Below are positions 1-8,133 of a DNA stretch of 64,000 nucleotides, one piece after another (the stretch's first letter is position 1; each line of letters opens with the position of its first letter). The notes beneath the pieces were generated by a model, which worked only from the letters and a program-made list of their open reading frames with translations, was not told the DNA's origin and searched no databases. A program made the position numbers and the translations under genes. Origin of the DNA: JAPLST01 sp964397565 (GTDB lineage Bacteria > Auribacterota > UBA3054 > JAPLST01); the NCBI GenBank assembly GCA_964397565.1, contig CAYNJC010000015.1, positions 36,419-100,418 on the forward strand, written 5' to 3'.

Positions 1-1
1 A

Positions 2-1171
2 GATGCCGGTCTTAATGACCGTGATGCGTTCTCGGCCGCTGAGCGATGCAGAGAAGAGATCCTATCTGAAGCTGGGCGCTCTCGCACCGCACATAATGTT
101 GATCTCGCAGACACACCTGCACTGATACGCTCGCTTGAGAGTATTTCGGGTTCCTTCCATGGTTGGGAGTTGTTCTCAGAACTCAAGACGGAGATCACGC
201 GCATTATCAACAGGTTGGCGCGTTTAGAGCAAGAAACGCTTAATGTGGCAGTCATAGGAGAATTCTCCGCAGGTAAGTCAACACTGATAAACGCTTTGCT
301 GGGAGGAGAGCCATTCCTACCCATGAAGATTTCAGAAACAACAGCAGTCGTGTCAAAGCTTCTTTACGCGCCATATCCTGAAGTAATAATTCATTATCGA
401 AATGGAACCACAGAAAAATCATCCTTAGAAGACTACAAGACATTGGTTGATGAGACGCAGATTTCCGCTGTTCGGAAAGACGTTGCTTTTGTATCGGTCT
501 ATTTCGATTATAAGCCACTCAAGAAGATCACAATATATGACACACCAGGGCTTAATTCCAAGATTATTGAGCATGAAAGAACAACCTTACATTATTTGAA
601 CAGCGTGGAGGTCGTGTTCTGGCTGTTTAAGGCAACCAAGCCGATGTGCGGCACAGAAATGCGTTATATCGAGGCAATCAGATCAAGAGGCTGCCGAGTA
701 TATGGCATAATAAACGGCATTGATAGAATAAGGGGATTTGAGAGAGAACCAGAGCGCTGGCACGAAGAACTGGACAGGGTTGTGAAAGCAGTTCAAGAAG
801 GCTGCAAGGATGTGACCGAGGACATCATACCAATTAGTGCTAAACTTGGCATGGATGGTATGCTGCGCAGAGACAATCAAGTTCTACAGCGAAGCAATAT
901 TGGTGCTGTTCAACAGGTTATTGAACAGGAACTCACCGAGAAGGCTGGCAAACTCAAGCAGGATCATCTACAGCACATGGTTGGGTTGTTTTCCGGGTTG
1001 GCCGGAGCGACAGCGAAGTACTTGGATCAGGAAGCCAAAGACGGTTTTGCAGCATTGGAGGATTTATTGTCTTTTATGGATCTCAAGCAACAAGAATACA
1101 GCGTGATGAGGTACCAAACAACTAAAAGCAACGCGGCGGCGCGCCGCAAACCGCCGTGGGAGTTGCCGTGA
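2..1171 (+). CDS. Dynamin-like GTPase, N-terminally cut by window edge
   Basis: The reading frame is open from base 2 to the stop at 1171, so the gene begins left of the window; an internal TTG at 170 is not needed as a start. Counting from base 2, a P-loop GEFSAGKST lies near residue 85, the G3 motif DTPG near residue 179 and an NGID (N/TKxD-like G4) near residue 237. The spacing and the GEFSAGKST wording are typical of bacterial dynamin-like/YfjP-type GTPases, which act on membranes. The part after the GTPase domain is short (about 100 residues, mostly helical), so membrane-binding functions may sit in the neighbouring genes. The stop overlaps the next start as GTGA, indicating translational coupling. 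The family call is firm; the cellular role is not known. Anti-phage dynamins such as Eleos (LeoA/LeoBC) are a possible comparison. Confidence 0.85.
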   Translation, partial: DAGLNDRDAFSAAERCREEILSEAGRSRTAHNVDLADTPALIRSLESISGSFHGWELFSELKTEITRIINRLARLEQETLNVAVIGEFSAGKSTLINALLGGEPFLPMKISETTAVVSKLLYAPYPEVIIHYRNGTTEKSSLEDYKTLVDETQISAVRKDVAFVSVYFDYKPLKKITIYDTPGLNSKIIEHERTTLHYLNSVEVVFWLFKATKPMCGTEMRYIEAIRSRGCRVYGIINGIDRIRGFEREPERWHEELDRVVKAVQEGCKDVTEDIIPISAKLGMDGMLRRDNQVLQRSNIGAVQQVIEQELTEKAGKLKQDHLQHMVGLFSGLAGATAKYLDQEAKDGFAALEDLLSFMDLKQQEYSVMRYQTTKSNAAARRKPPWELP

Positions 1172-2151
1172 ATGAGATCACCGGAAAAGTTGTGTCTGTA
1201 TTCGGCATTGGACAAGCGCGCGCCATTCGTGTTGCAGCGTGTCAACAGCAACATCAGATACCGATCACTAATGTTGCTCAGAACCTCCGGCCCAGAATTG
1301 CACTCGGCGTAGAGTGTGTTTTGCGATTTGACACACCCGAGTCTGCTCCGGTAGTGGTCGCACTGGACGGAATCAAGGTTCATGTTGAGCACTGTCCGCC
1401 TCTCCGGACGCCTGCAAACCAAATGGAACAAAGACAAAATCCCAGGAGCAAATCTGTACATGCTGCTGCGAAGAGCCCAATAGTGAAAGTTGCACCTGTG
1501 CGCACAAGCCAGATATGTCAGTGTAAAGACCTCGGGACTTCAGAATATGCCGTCATAGCCTGCACGACCAATATTGTAGCTCTATACAATAAGTCTGGCT
1601 GGAGCTGCTTGGTGAGAGCACACCCACTGTCGTTCAAAATGTATGACATCATTAAAAATCTTAAGATACGTGAGGGTGTCTTTCTCAATGAGTATAGACC
1701 GGTCATAGGCAAGCAGCTTAGTCTTCCCACAAAAGACAATCAAGAGCGTACCCTGGAGGATCTATGCGATGAAGAGATCATACTCAAAGTAAAACAGGAT
1801 ATGAAGCATTATGCCAAGCTACATATCATGGACGAATTGGCCATTGTTATTCAACCACTTCTGCTAGTGTTGGAAGTATTGACTATGAGAAAAAACGTCA
1901 TACTCCCCCAAGTGGATCTGCGGAAGTTGTCATGCGATGCGTGTGCATGCGCTCAAGCGATGTTCAACGCCAACGATGCACACAGAGGCATTATGATTGA
2001 TACAGCACATGAAGTGTCGCAAGCGGATCTGAGTTCAAATGATGCTGCGATTGCGATCTCTGTGGCTGCCAAGTTTCTAAGGAACACCGTGAAAACAGTT
2101 ATTACCAAGATAAAGGAACGCCTTGTGGTGGCATGTCTGCAATTGCAATAG
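1168..2151 (+). CDS. Unknown protein coupled to the dynamin-like GTPase
   Basis: I place the start at GTG 1168, whose last bases form the GTGA overlap with the GTPase stop; an in-frame GTG at 1156 is an alternative. The product is 327 residues. I do not recognise the family. The first 100 residues look like small beta-rich segments; the middle contains a CQC pair; residues about 150 to 327 are predicted mostly helical, with a leucine-rich stretch (IQPLLLVLEVL) and a cysteine cluster CDACACAQ. There is no signal peptide or clear membrane segment. Its tight coupling to the GTPase argues that the two work together. The first two genes look more AT-rich than the next two, which may mean the operon was assembled from two sources. 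Confidence 0.65.
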   Translation: MNEITGKVVSVFGIGQARAIRVAACQQQHQIPITNVAQNLRPRIALGVECVLRFDTPESAPVVVALDGIKVHVEHCPPLRTPANQMEQRQNPRSKSVHAAAKSPIVKVAPVRTSQICQCKDLGTSEYAVIACTTNIVALYNKSGWSCLVRAHPLSFKMYDIIKNLKIREGVFLNEYRPVIGKQLSLPTKDNQERTLEDLCDEEIILKVKQDMKHYAKLHIMDELAIVIQPLLLVLEVLTMRKNVILPQVDLRKLSCDACACAQAMFNANDAHRGIMIDTAHEVSQADLSSNDAAIAISVAAKFLRNTVKTVITKIKERLVVACLQLQ

Positions 2152-2234
2152 ATTACTGGCTGTGGCGCAGGTTGATCAGCCGCACCTGTGACATTGAAAG
2201 AGCACAATAAACGAACTATTTTAAGACAACCTTT

Positions 2235-3146
2235 ATGACGACAGAATCTGAAGAGTGCAAACGACGGGTGCGGGCGATTAAACTCGGAATCAAACCCAGT
2301 CGCGTGGATATGCGCGCTGGACTGATTGGTGCGCTGGCCGGCGAACCGGGCTATCGCCTTGATCAATGGCTGGCCGACACGTTCAATCATAATTTTGACG
2401 CCTACGACCGCGCCATTGATGCGGTCTATAATACTGCGCATGTTGGCGGTTCGCAGTTGCACCATTTGGTGGATGGTCAGCACAGTCTGCTTGGCGCGCT
2501 GGCGGCGGTCAAGGATGTGGCGGCGGATGACATGTTTGCGAACGAGTTGGCGCAGGCCAGCGAGCATTTGCTGCGCGATACGGCGTCCGTCAGCGGCACG
2601 AATGTACTGTATTCGGTCGAGCCCGATACGTTTCACAAAGTTGCTCATATGGCCGCCGGCGCAGGTGTGTCGAAATCGTATTTGGCAGATGCGATGAGCG
2701 TGAATGGTTCAGAATTGCTGGGCGGCGCGTTGGGGCTGGCAGCGGCGATTGTTGTGGCGCGGCGGGGTCGGCCGGAAGACTTGTCGCGCTTGAGCGGCGC
2801 AATGCTGGCGTCAAGTTTCGCCAGCGCGAATCCGGTGCTGCTGGGCATTGCCGGCGCATCCATGGCGCGTGCTTTGTACAAAGGCGAGGCGAAGCGGGAA
2901 TGTGTCGTGCAGGCAGGCAAAGGCGCGGTTGTTTCTGGCTCGGTGATTCTCGTGACGAATATCATTGGCGGTCCGGTCTGGTGGGGCTGCTTGGTGGGGA
3001 TGGGCACAGCCGTGCTGGTGGGTAAGGCGATGGATGACCCGGCCAAGACCTATGCGCGCGTTACGGCCCTGCTGAAGCCGGCGCAGTACATCATCAAAAC
3101 GGCATATAAAGCAATGCGGATGGAGGATGAACATGTCCACGCGTGA
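2235..3146 (+). CDS. Glycine-rich membrane-associated protein of the dynamin operon
   Basis: A 303-residue protein starting at ATG 2235, 83 bases after the previous gene. The N-terminal 150 residues are helical and soluble-looking. The C-terminal half has three glycine/alanine-rich hydrophobic stretches, around LLGGALGLAAAIVVARR, ANPVLLGIAGASMARAL and IIGGPVWWGCLVGMG, which resemble glycine-zipper membrane segments. I do not recognise a family. It overlaps the next gene by about 14 bases. Next to a dynamin-like GTPase, a membrane-inserting partner is plausible, but this is inference. Confidence 0.7.
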   Translation: MTTESEECKRRVRAIKLGIKPSRVDMRAGLIGALAGEPGYRLDQWLADTFNHNFDAYDRAIDAVYNTAHVGGSQLHHLVDGQHSLLGALAAVKDVAADDMFANELAQASEHLLRDTASVSGTNVLYSVEPDTFHKVAHMAAGAGVSKSYLADAMSVNGSELLGGALGLAAAIVVARRGRPEDLSRLSGAMLASSFASANPVLLGIAGASMARALYKGEAKRECVVQAGKGAVVSGSVILVTNIIGGPVWWGCLVGMGTAVLVGKAMDDPAKTYARVTALLKPAQYIIKTAYKAMRMEDEHVHA

Positions 3147-4416
3147 TTTAATCGAACAGGTATGCACACTGCGCGCGTTTGGCGCTGTGCTGGAGAGTAT
3201 GCGCGCTGCAGACGCAGCCACGGCGGAGAATATCAAAAGCACATTACATGCGACACTGGGGACGTTGCCTGCAACGATGGCCGATGCGACAGCGGCGGCG
3301 CATGAGAAACTTATTGCGGTGAAGGATGCCAAGCTGCGGTTGATGGAATACCGTCTGCATTATGAGACGATTGCAGAACAAATGGCGCGGCAGAAAGAGT
3401 ATTTTCTGCGCACGGCGATTGACACGTCGAGCGCGTTCTTTGATGAAGTGTATAATGCGCTGGATGCCTATTTCACGGGCATGGGAGATAAAGTGGCCGA
3501 ATTCCTGTGCGATAACTCATCTTGGCTGACAGGCTTGGTGGATACATGGAGGAAGACCGGGGGCGTGGCGATTAATAAGGCCAAGACAGCCGGACAGAAT
3601 ACGTTGACCAATGCGACAGACCCGCGGCGTGTTGACGCATTAATCAAGCGGACCGGTAATGTTCTGGGCGAGCGCGGCAAGAAGGTCTTGCAGCAACTGG
3701 CCAACGCGGCGGGCAAGATGCATGCAAAACTTGCGGGTACGGACGCGAATGCAACCGTAGTTGAGGAGCGCATACTGTTGGACAAGGCATTGAATGACGT
3801 GTGCCCGAACGAGGAGATCGAGAAACAGGTGGCGCACATTTTTGAGCAAGCAGCGGCGCGATATCAGGCGACATGGAAGAAGCGTGTGGTGGCGTATAAT
3901 CAGGAGGTCGCGCAGTTGGACGGTGCAGCGCGCGCGGCGGTTGGCGCATTGACTGCGACGCCAGAGTTCACATTGGGCATGGCGGAACAGACGCTGGCAG
4001 CTAGTTTCAGCGCGACGATATTTGGTACCGCAGCGCTGGCGGCCGGCTGGCATACGCTGACCTACGCAATGATGAATGTGTTCTGGCCGCTGACCGTATT
4101 TGTAGTGATGCTGACCAGTGGCGTGGCGTGGTTCACAAGAGACAAAGCGCGGGAGCAACGCATCGCCGAAGCGCGCAAGATTTTGAATGCGTATCACGCA
4201 CAATTGCTGCTTTTCATTGACACGAAGCCGTTGGCGGAGGATAGCGTTAAGAGCATCCGGCAGTTGGTGAACGAGCAAAGCCTTACCGTGGCGAACGAGC
4301 AAGACGCGGCGTGGACACAAGCACGATTTGGCAGTTTGGCGCAGCGGCACTACGCGGCGCTGGCAAAGGCGATTCAGCAGCAGTTCACTCTGCTGAACGC
4401 GCTTGAGGGCGGGTGA
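3133..4416 (+). CDS. Large helical protein with a C-terminal membrane hairpin
   Basis: ATG 3133 is preferred over ATG 3127 because GGAGG at 3122-3126 sits 6 bases from the former and directly abuts the latter. The 427-residue product is almost entirely helical. A long amphipathic or coiled-coil region (residues about 40-270, rich in Ala, Lys, Glu) is followed by a hydrophobic hairpin at about 290-335 (segments ending GTAALAAGW and PLTVFVVMLTSGVAWF) and a helical C-terminus. This architecture recalls the stalk and paddle of bacterial dynamins without a GTPase domain, but no motif proves it. The overlap with the upstream gene indicates coupled translation. The gene ends the operon. Confidence 0.75.
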   Translation: MSTRDLIEQVCTLRAFGAVLESMRAADAATAENIKSTLHATLGTLPATMADATAAAHEKLIAVKDAKLRLMEYRLHYETIAEQMARQKEYFLRTAIDTSSAFFDEVYNALDAYFTGMGDKVAEFLCDNSSWLTGLVDTWRKTGGVAINKAKTAGQNTLTNATDPRRVDALIKRTGNVLGERGKKVLQQLANAAGKMHAKLAGTDANATVVEERILLDKALNDVCPNEEIEKQVAHIFEQAAARYQATWKKRVVAYNQEVAQLDGAARAAVGALTATPEFTLGMAEQTLAASFSATIFGTAALAAGWHTLTYAMMNVFWPLTVFVVMLTSGVAWFTRDKAREQRIAEARKILNAYHAQLLLFIDTKPLAEDSVKSIRQLVNEQSLTVANEQDAAWTQARFGSLAQRHYAALAKAIQQQFTLLNALEGG

Positions 4417-4470
4417 GCGGTGCGCAGTTAGACAAGTCGCCGGAACTAGACCAAGAGTGCCAAGGCCTAA

Positions 4471-4704
4471 CTAACAATTGTCAAATGAGAAAGAGTTGGG
4501 AGCAGCCGCAGCGCCCCAGTCGTGTATGGGCATGATCCAGCGTTTGGCGATGCGTTTGATGGAATGAAACAAGAAATTGATGTAATTGTCGACAGCGGTA
4601 TTTCTAATTGTCGCTGCTCGCAAAGACCGCACGCATTTGCTCCATGCCTGTGTGAATAATCCATCGTCGTTTTTGGCAATAAATGTGTCGCAAATGCGAC
4701 ACAT
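4471..4704 (-). pseudogene. Remnant of an IS256-family (mutator type) transposase C-terminus
   Basis: The minus-strand frame reads IKRIAKRWIMPIHDWGAA near its end, which matches the conserved C-terminal block of IS256-family transposases (usually KKWTMPIRNWKAALNQF). Only about 70 residues remain, the N-terminal catalytic domain is absent, and the reading frame drifts after the block. It is therefore a scrap left by an old insertion. No matching terminal inverted repeats were identified. Confidence 0.55.
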
Positions 4705-4705
4705 T
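4682..4705. promoter_or_regulatory. 24-bp palindrome, operator-like
   Basis: AATGTGTCGCA (4682-4692), a 2-base centre AA, then TGCGACACATT (4695-4705): a perfect inverted repeat with 11-bp arms. This size and symmetry fit a dimeric repressor site. It lies at the 5' edge of the transposase remnant, so it may belong to the decayed element or to a lost neighbour. The regulator is unknown. Confidence 0.4.
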
Positions 4706-5205
4706 ATTTCATGTCATTATAAAGCAATATATTAGCATAATCCACACTGTTCTCAGCCTATCCATCGACCTTTTTCTCTTCGGAATATTGCCCATTCTTA
4801 CCTTGGAAATGGGATCATAGTTGGCTCCATTATTCATCGCGCATCTGCTGACTTCGGCATATCCGCCAAATCCACATACAATATCCCCACGCAATATACC
4901 CCTATAACCTAGCCTCGATCAAGGCTAGGTTGCATCCGCTATACGACATCATTTCATCAGCCATTCGCGATGCTTTTTACGTCATATTTCCATTCATATA
5001 TCTCATCGCATTTTGCGCATCTGCCACCAATTCCTGCGTCGCATTGTGCATTTCGAATATTCTAGTATTAGTCCTGTAAATTGTGCAAGTCTTTTATATG
5101 CACATTGTTATGCTCTGTATTTCAATGCGTTATGCCAATATGTAAATAAAAGCGGGCCATGTGCATCAAGCCACATAACCCGCCATCTTTTCCTTCGATA
5201 TTTGA
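4706..5205. other. AT-rich intergenic stretch with one stem-loop
   Basis: I see no supported gene in these 500 bases; the short frames lack homology signals and good ribosome sites. One feature stands out: a 10-bp perfect inverted repeat AACCTAGCCT (4906-4915) and AGGCTAGGTT (4922-4931) with a 6-base loop and no T-run, so it is a hairpin but not an obvious intrinsic terminator. Confidence 0.4.
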
Positions 5206-6255
5206 TTACAGCGAACTGAGCATCACGCTTTGCTCATGTTCCATCTGTTCATTCCGATCATCGCCCTGCTGCATGTTCACATCGCGCTTTACATAATTGA
5301 CACAGTCAGCGCATAGCCAATACAGCTCACCAGTGTCCAATGTCACCTCCTCCAATAGCCGTGAATCATTGGTAATCCCGCCGCACATTTCGCACTCGTA
5401 ATCATAGCCATGCGGTAGATCCCGACGCAACATGTAATCGTCATAATCCCATGCGTTTTGACGACCAATGCAGGTGTCATAACCGGACCAGCAAGGCACA
5501 TAATTGCAGCGCGCTTTATACGCATTCGGATCACGCTCAATAGGCAGGTGTTCCCAATCCACTTGATACAGATGTGGGATTAGTTTGTTGATCAACCATG
5601 ACGCATTCAATATTTCCTTTGGCGTGTGTGCGTTGTAGTAACCGACGGAGATATTGGTGACTTCGGGAATGATGTCGGTGTAATTGGATACATCGGTGAA
5701 AATACCTGTGGGATCTGGCCTAAACCCCATCCCGAGTTGATCGCATAGGGCATCGGCGAATTTATTGCTGCAGGTGTTTTCCCAGCCCATTTGCGTGATG
5801 ACGGAATTAAGGCCTTTGCGGTCAAATTCAACAGCGCGTTTGAAGCGTGTCAGGTCAAATGATTCGGCGATATGACGGGCACCAATACCACCAACTTCTT
5901 CACCGGCATGAAAGATGTAGATGCCGGGGATATTGGCATGAATCATGGCGCATAGGCATAGCACACCGGCTTTGTCATCAGCGCCCAAGGGTGACCGATG
6001 CTTTGCCGAATATATCATGCCTTGATGTATGCGTGGTTTCAGCTTTACCCTTTCGTCGCATACGGTATCGAGATGACAGGCAAACAGGCATGTGCTACCG
6101 GTGCTGACCTCCACGATATAATTGTCCGCCATGTCCCATATCCCACCGGCAGGAAGCATGTGTGCCAATGTCTTTTCCTGGCCATAGGGGGTGGTTCTAT
6201 CGAGCAAATGCATTAGCAGGTTGAGCAACTCACGCTCGTTTAATTTCGAGTTCAT
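5206..6255 (-). CDS. Zinc-dependent M20/M28-like peptidase with C-terminal zinc ribbon
   Basis: The start is ATG 6255, preceded by AAGGA at suitable spacing; the frame extends 25 codons further upstream but that part is low-complexity. The 349-residue product shows the metal-ligand series of co-catalytic zinc peptidases: FACHLDTV (His, Asp) near residue 62, LGADDKAGV near 93, AGEEVGGIGA near 115, and a late AHTPKE histidine near 225. Peptidases of the M20/M28/M42 group are often aminopeptidases or dipeptidases; some phages carry such genes. Unusually, the last 70 residues hold a CxxC...CxxC pair (CEMCGG and CADC), like the zinc fingers in the next upstream gene. There is no signal peptide, so it should act in the cytoplasm. 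The substrate is unknown. Confidence 0.7.
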   Translation of the reverse strand: MNSKLNERELLNLLMHLLDRTTPYGQEKTLAHMLPAGGIWDMADNYIVEVSTGSTCLFACHLDTVCDERVKLKPRIHQGMIYSAKHRSPLGADDKAGVLCLCAMIHANIPGIYIFHAGEEVGGIGARHIAESFDLTRFKRAVEFDRKGLNSVITQMGWENTCSNKFADALCDQLGMGFRPDPTGIFTDVSNYTDIIPEVTNISVGYYNAHTPKEILNASWLINKLIPHLYQVDWEHLPIERDPNAYKARCNYVPCWSGYDTCIGRQNAWDYDDYMLRRDLPHGYDYECEMCGGITNDSRLLEEVTLDTGELYWLCADCVNYVKRDVNMQQGDDRNEQMEHEQSVMLSSL

Positions 6256-6299
6256 TGTGTTTCCTTGTGTTGGGCTCGGTGTTGTTGTGAAAGGTGGCG

Positions 6300-6360
6300 A
6301 GGGGAAGGTGGATGTGGATGTACGGGCCATAATTCCGTATACGTGATCACACCTTCCCCT
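6300..6360. other. Long interrupted inverted repeat between two minus-strand genes
   Basis: AGGGGAAGGTG (6300-6310) pairs with CACCTTCCCCT (6350-6360), and an inner pair GTACGG/CCGTAT extends the hairpin. It sits in the spacer between the zinc-finger gene (stop at 6370) and the peptidase gene (start at 6255). No T-run follows, so it may be an RNA processing or attenuation hairpin rather than a classic terminator. Confidence 0.45.
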
Positions 6361-6369
6361 GCGTCGTTG

Positions 6370-7719
6370 TTAGGCGGGTATTTGTTGATGACATACGCTG
6401 GATTCCTCGACGACTTCAGACTGTTCCTTGTCGGCGAAGCACGTTTCACAGAATACTTCATCTCCTTCGTCGCTATTGTGCATAAGCGCTCCGTCAAAAT
6501 ATTCGAGACAACCGGCGCAGCAAACGTATTCCTCCAGGCATGATTCGCAGACATCTTTGGTGCCATCGCTGATGTTCACGGTGGTCAAGCTATTTGCGGC
6601 TACATGCTCTTCACACACATCGCACATGACGAACAACCGACCGGCGCACTCGTCACAATAATCGTGATCTTTGACAACTGTGCAATCATCGTTGGAGAAT
6701 GTTTCACCGCAGTTATGGCAGATGAAGTAGCGCTCGTAGAAGCAATCACTGCAATACGGATCATCATCGCCCCAATATATATCGTCCTCGCCAATACGGC
6801 CACCGCAGGATGTGCAATTGGTGCCTTCGGCTTCCGGGCGATTACCGTTGATGGATTGCAGCGTGTATTCATCCGATTTGTTCGAGATGCGCAGCACGTC
6901 ATTGTCCACATATGAGCCGTAGCAGAGCGTGTCCATATACGGCACATAATCCGCCACATGCATGGTGACATCAAACCGATCACACAGCGAGCCCTTGTTA
7001 ATGATCTTGTTCTTGAGGGCCCAGGTGCGGAAGCGGTTGATAATTGATTCGCAAATGCAAGCTGTTCCATTACCGATCTTCTCCTCGCAGCAGCCTTCGT
7101 TATGCCGCGTGTCGCCAATCACAATGTAGATGCGATCCAACATGCGTTCACTCTTGTCCGATGTCCACAATAATGCCCTGGCACGCAATTCCATTTCGCA
7201 GTTACCGTCGTTGGTGGGAACAGACAGCATACGACGCTCAGTCACCAATGCCACCTTGTCAGGATTGATGGAGTAGAAGTGGGTGTACTTGGCGCTGTTG
7301 CCGGACATGCATGATGTTGGGCCAATGCGATAGAAATCGGAGATGGCCTGACCGGTGAGGATGATGAATTCAGGCGGCATGGAATCGGCAAATTCTACGA
7401 TGCGAAAGACGTAGCCGCAGAGCGCGTTCAACAGATTATCCTTCAAGTCATCCTTGCCGATGCCACATTGCCGGCGAATATACTTGCCGAGGGTGGTACG
7501 GATACGCTTTACGGTATCGAGCATGTGGCTGGGGTACTTGGCATAGGAAACCTTGCCGATCTCCTCTTGGGAATAGGAGAGGAAGTGATGATGAGGGTCA
7601 GTGCGGATGGTGGTGAGGATGTTGGCGATGGCGTGTTTTTCCTGATCGGAAAAGCCGTTGTTGAGGGCGAGCTGCAAACCACGAATGAGGCGGACGCGAT
7701 CATAGAGTAATTTGTGCAT
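6370..7719 (-). CDS. Protein with a C-terminal array of CxxC zinc fingers
   Basis: ATG 7719 is chosen because TTGGAG precedes it at good spacing; the frame continues 103 codons upstream without coding character. The product is 449 residues. Residues about 1-290 form a soluble domain I do not recognise, containing GPTSCMSGN and a run of charged beta/alpha segments. Residues about 300-440 carry at least six CxxC pairs (CTSCGG, CSDC, CHNCGE, CDEC, CDVCEE, CESC, CAGC, CETC), giving a chain of LIM- or treble-clef-like zinc modules. Such modules usually bind nucleic acid or protein. It is probably co-transcribed with the peptidase, which also ends in a zinc ribbon. Phage-like neighbours suggest a mobile-element protein. 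Confidence 0.7.
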   Translation of the reverse strand: MHKLLYDRVRLIRGLQLALNNGFSDQEKHAIANILTTIRTDPHHHFLSYSQEEIGKVSYAKYPSHMLDTVKRIRTTLGKYIRRQCGIGKDDLKDNLLNALCGYVFRIVEFADSMPPEFIILTGQAISDFYRIGPTSCMSGNSAKYTHFYSINPDKVALVTERRMLSVPTNDGNCEMELRARALLWTSDKSERMLDRIYIVIGDTRHNEGCCEEKIGNGTACICESIINRFRTWALKNKIINKGSLCDRFDVTMHVADYVPYMDTLCYGSYVDNDVLRISNKSDEYTLQSINGNRPEAEGTNCTSCGGRIGEDDIYWGDDDPYCSDCFYERYFICHNCGETFSNDDCTVVKDHDYCDECAGRLFVMCDVCEEHVAANSLTTVNISDGTKDVCESCLEEYVCCAGCLEYFDGALMHNSDEGDEVFCETCFADKEQSEVVEESSVCHQQIPA

Positions 7720-8015
7720 GGGGGGCTCCAAATATGTTGAAATGTGCGGAACGGGATAGGTTGAAAAGTGTACACGGAGATGCACCCAAATGGCGATCAG
7801 CACGTAGATGCAATCGCCAATGTGCGGGATGTGAAGAGGCTGTGGCCCCTTCAATTGTAATAACGCAAATCGGGGTGAGATTAAGCGCGGTATGGCGGTA
7901 TTCACTTGCCATGAGCCTTGCCGGCAATCTGACGAACAAGGCCTGCAACAATTGCGTCTACACCGATTGCGCCTACGACGCGCGCAAATCGGCATCACAA
8001 ATCGGCATGGTAGTC

Positions 8016-8044
8016 TTGACACCGACACCCCAAAATGGTATTAT
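8016..8044 (+). promoter_or_regulatory. Near-consensus sigma-70 promoter
   Basis: TTGACA at 8016-8021 and TATTAT at 8039-8044 are separated by exactly 17 bases. It points at the PEP-CTERM gene that starts at 8134, leaving a leader of about 80 bases. This is one of the best promoter matches in the window. Confidence 0.7.
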
Positions 8045-8133
8045 ATTATGTCCGCATAACGTTGTATAAGCGTTGCGATTGCAGGCGCACGCTCTATGTT
8101 CCGGTATATCACGAACTAATACAAGGGATATTT

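Noticed and set aside
170..1171. TTG 170 as the true start of the dynamin-like GTPase
   Set aside because: The same frame is open and protein-like back to base 2, so the gene is cut by the window edge.
2..4416. Straightforward assignment to the Eleos (LeoA/LeoBC) system
   Set aside because: Only one GTPase is present and the other three genes show no GTPase motifs, so the resemblance is limited to the dynamin family.
4427..4471. GTTAGAC (4427-4433) and GCCTAAC (4465-4471) as an attC site
   Set aside because: The boxes are in the wrong relative order for attC on either strand, and the intervening arms do not pair.
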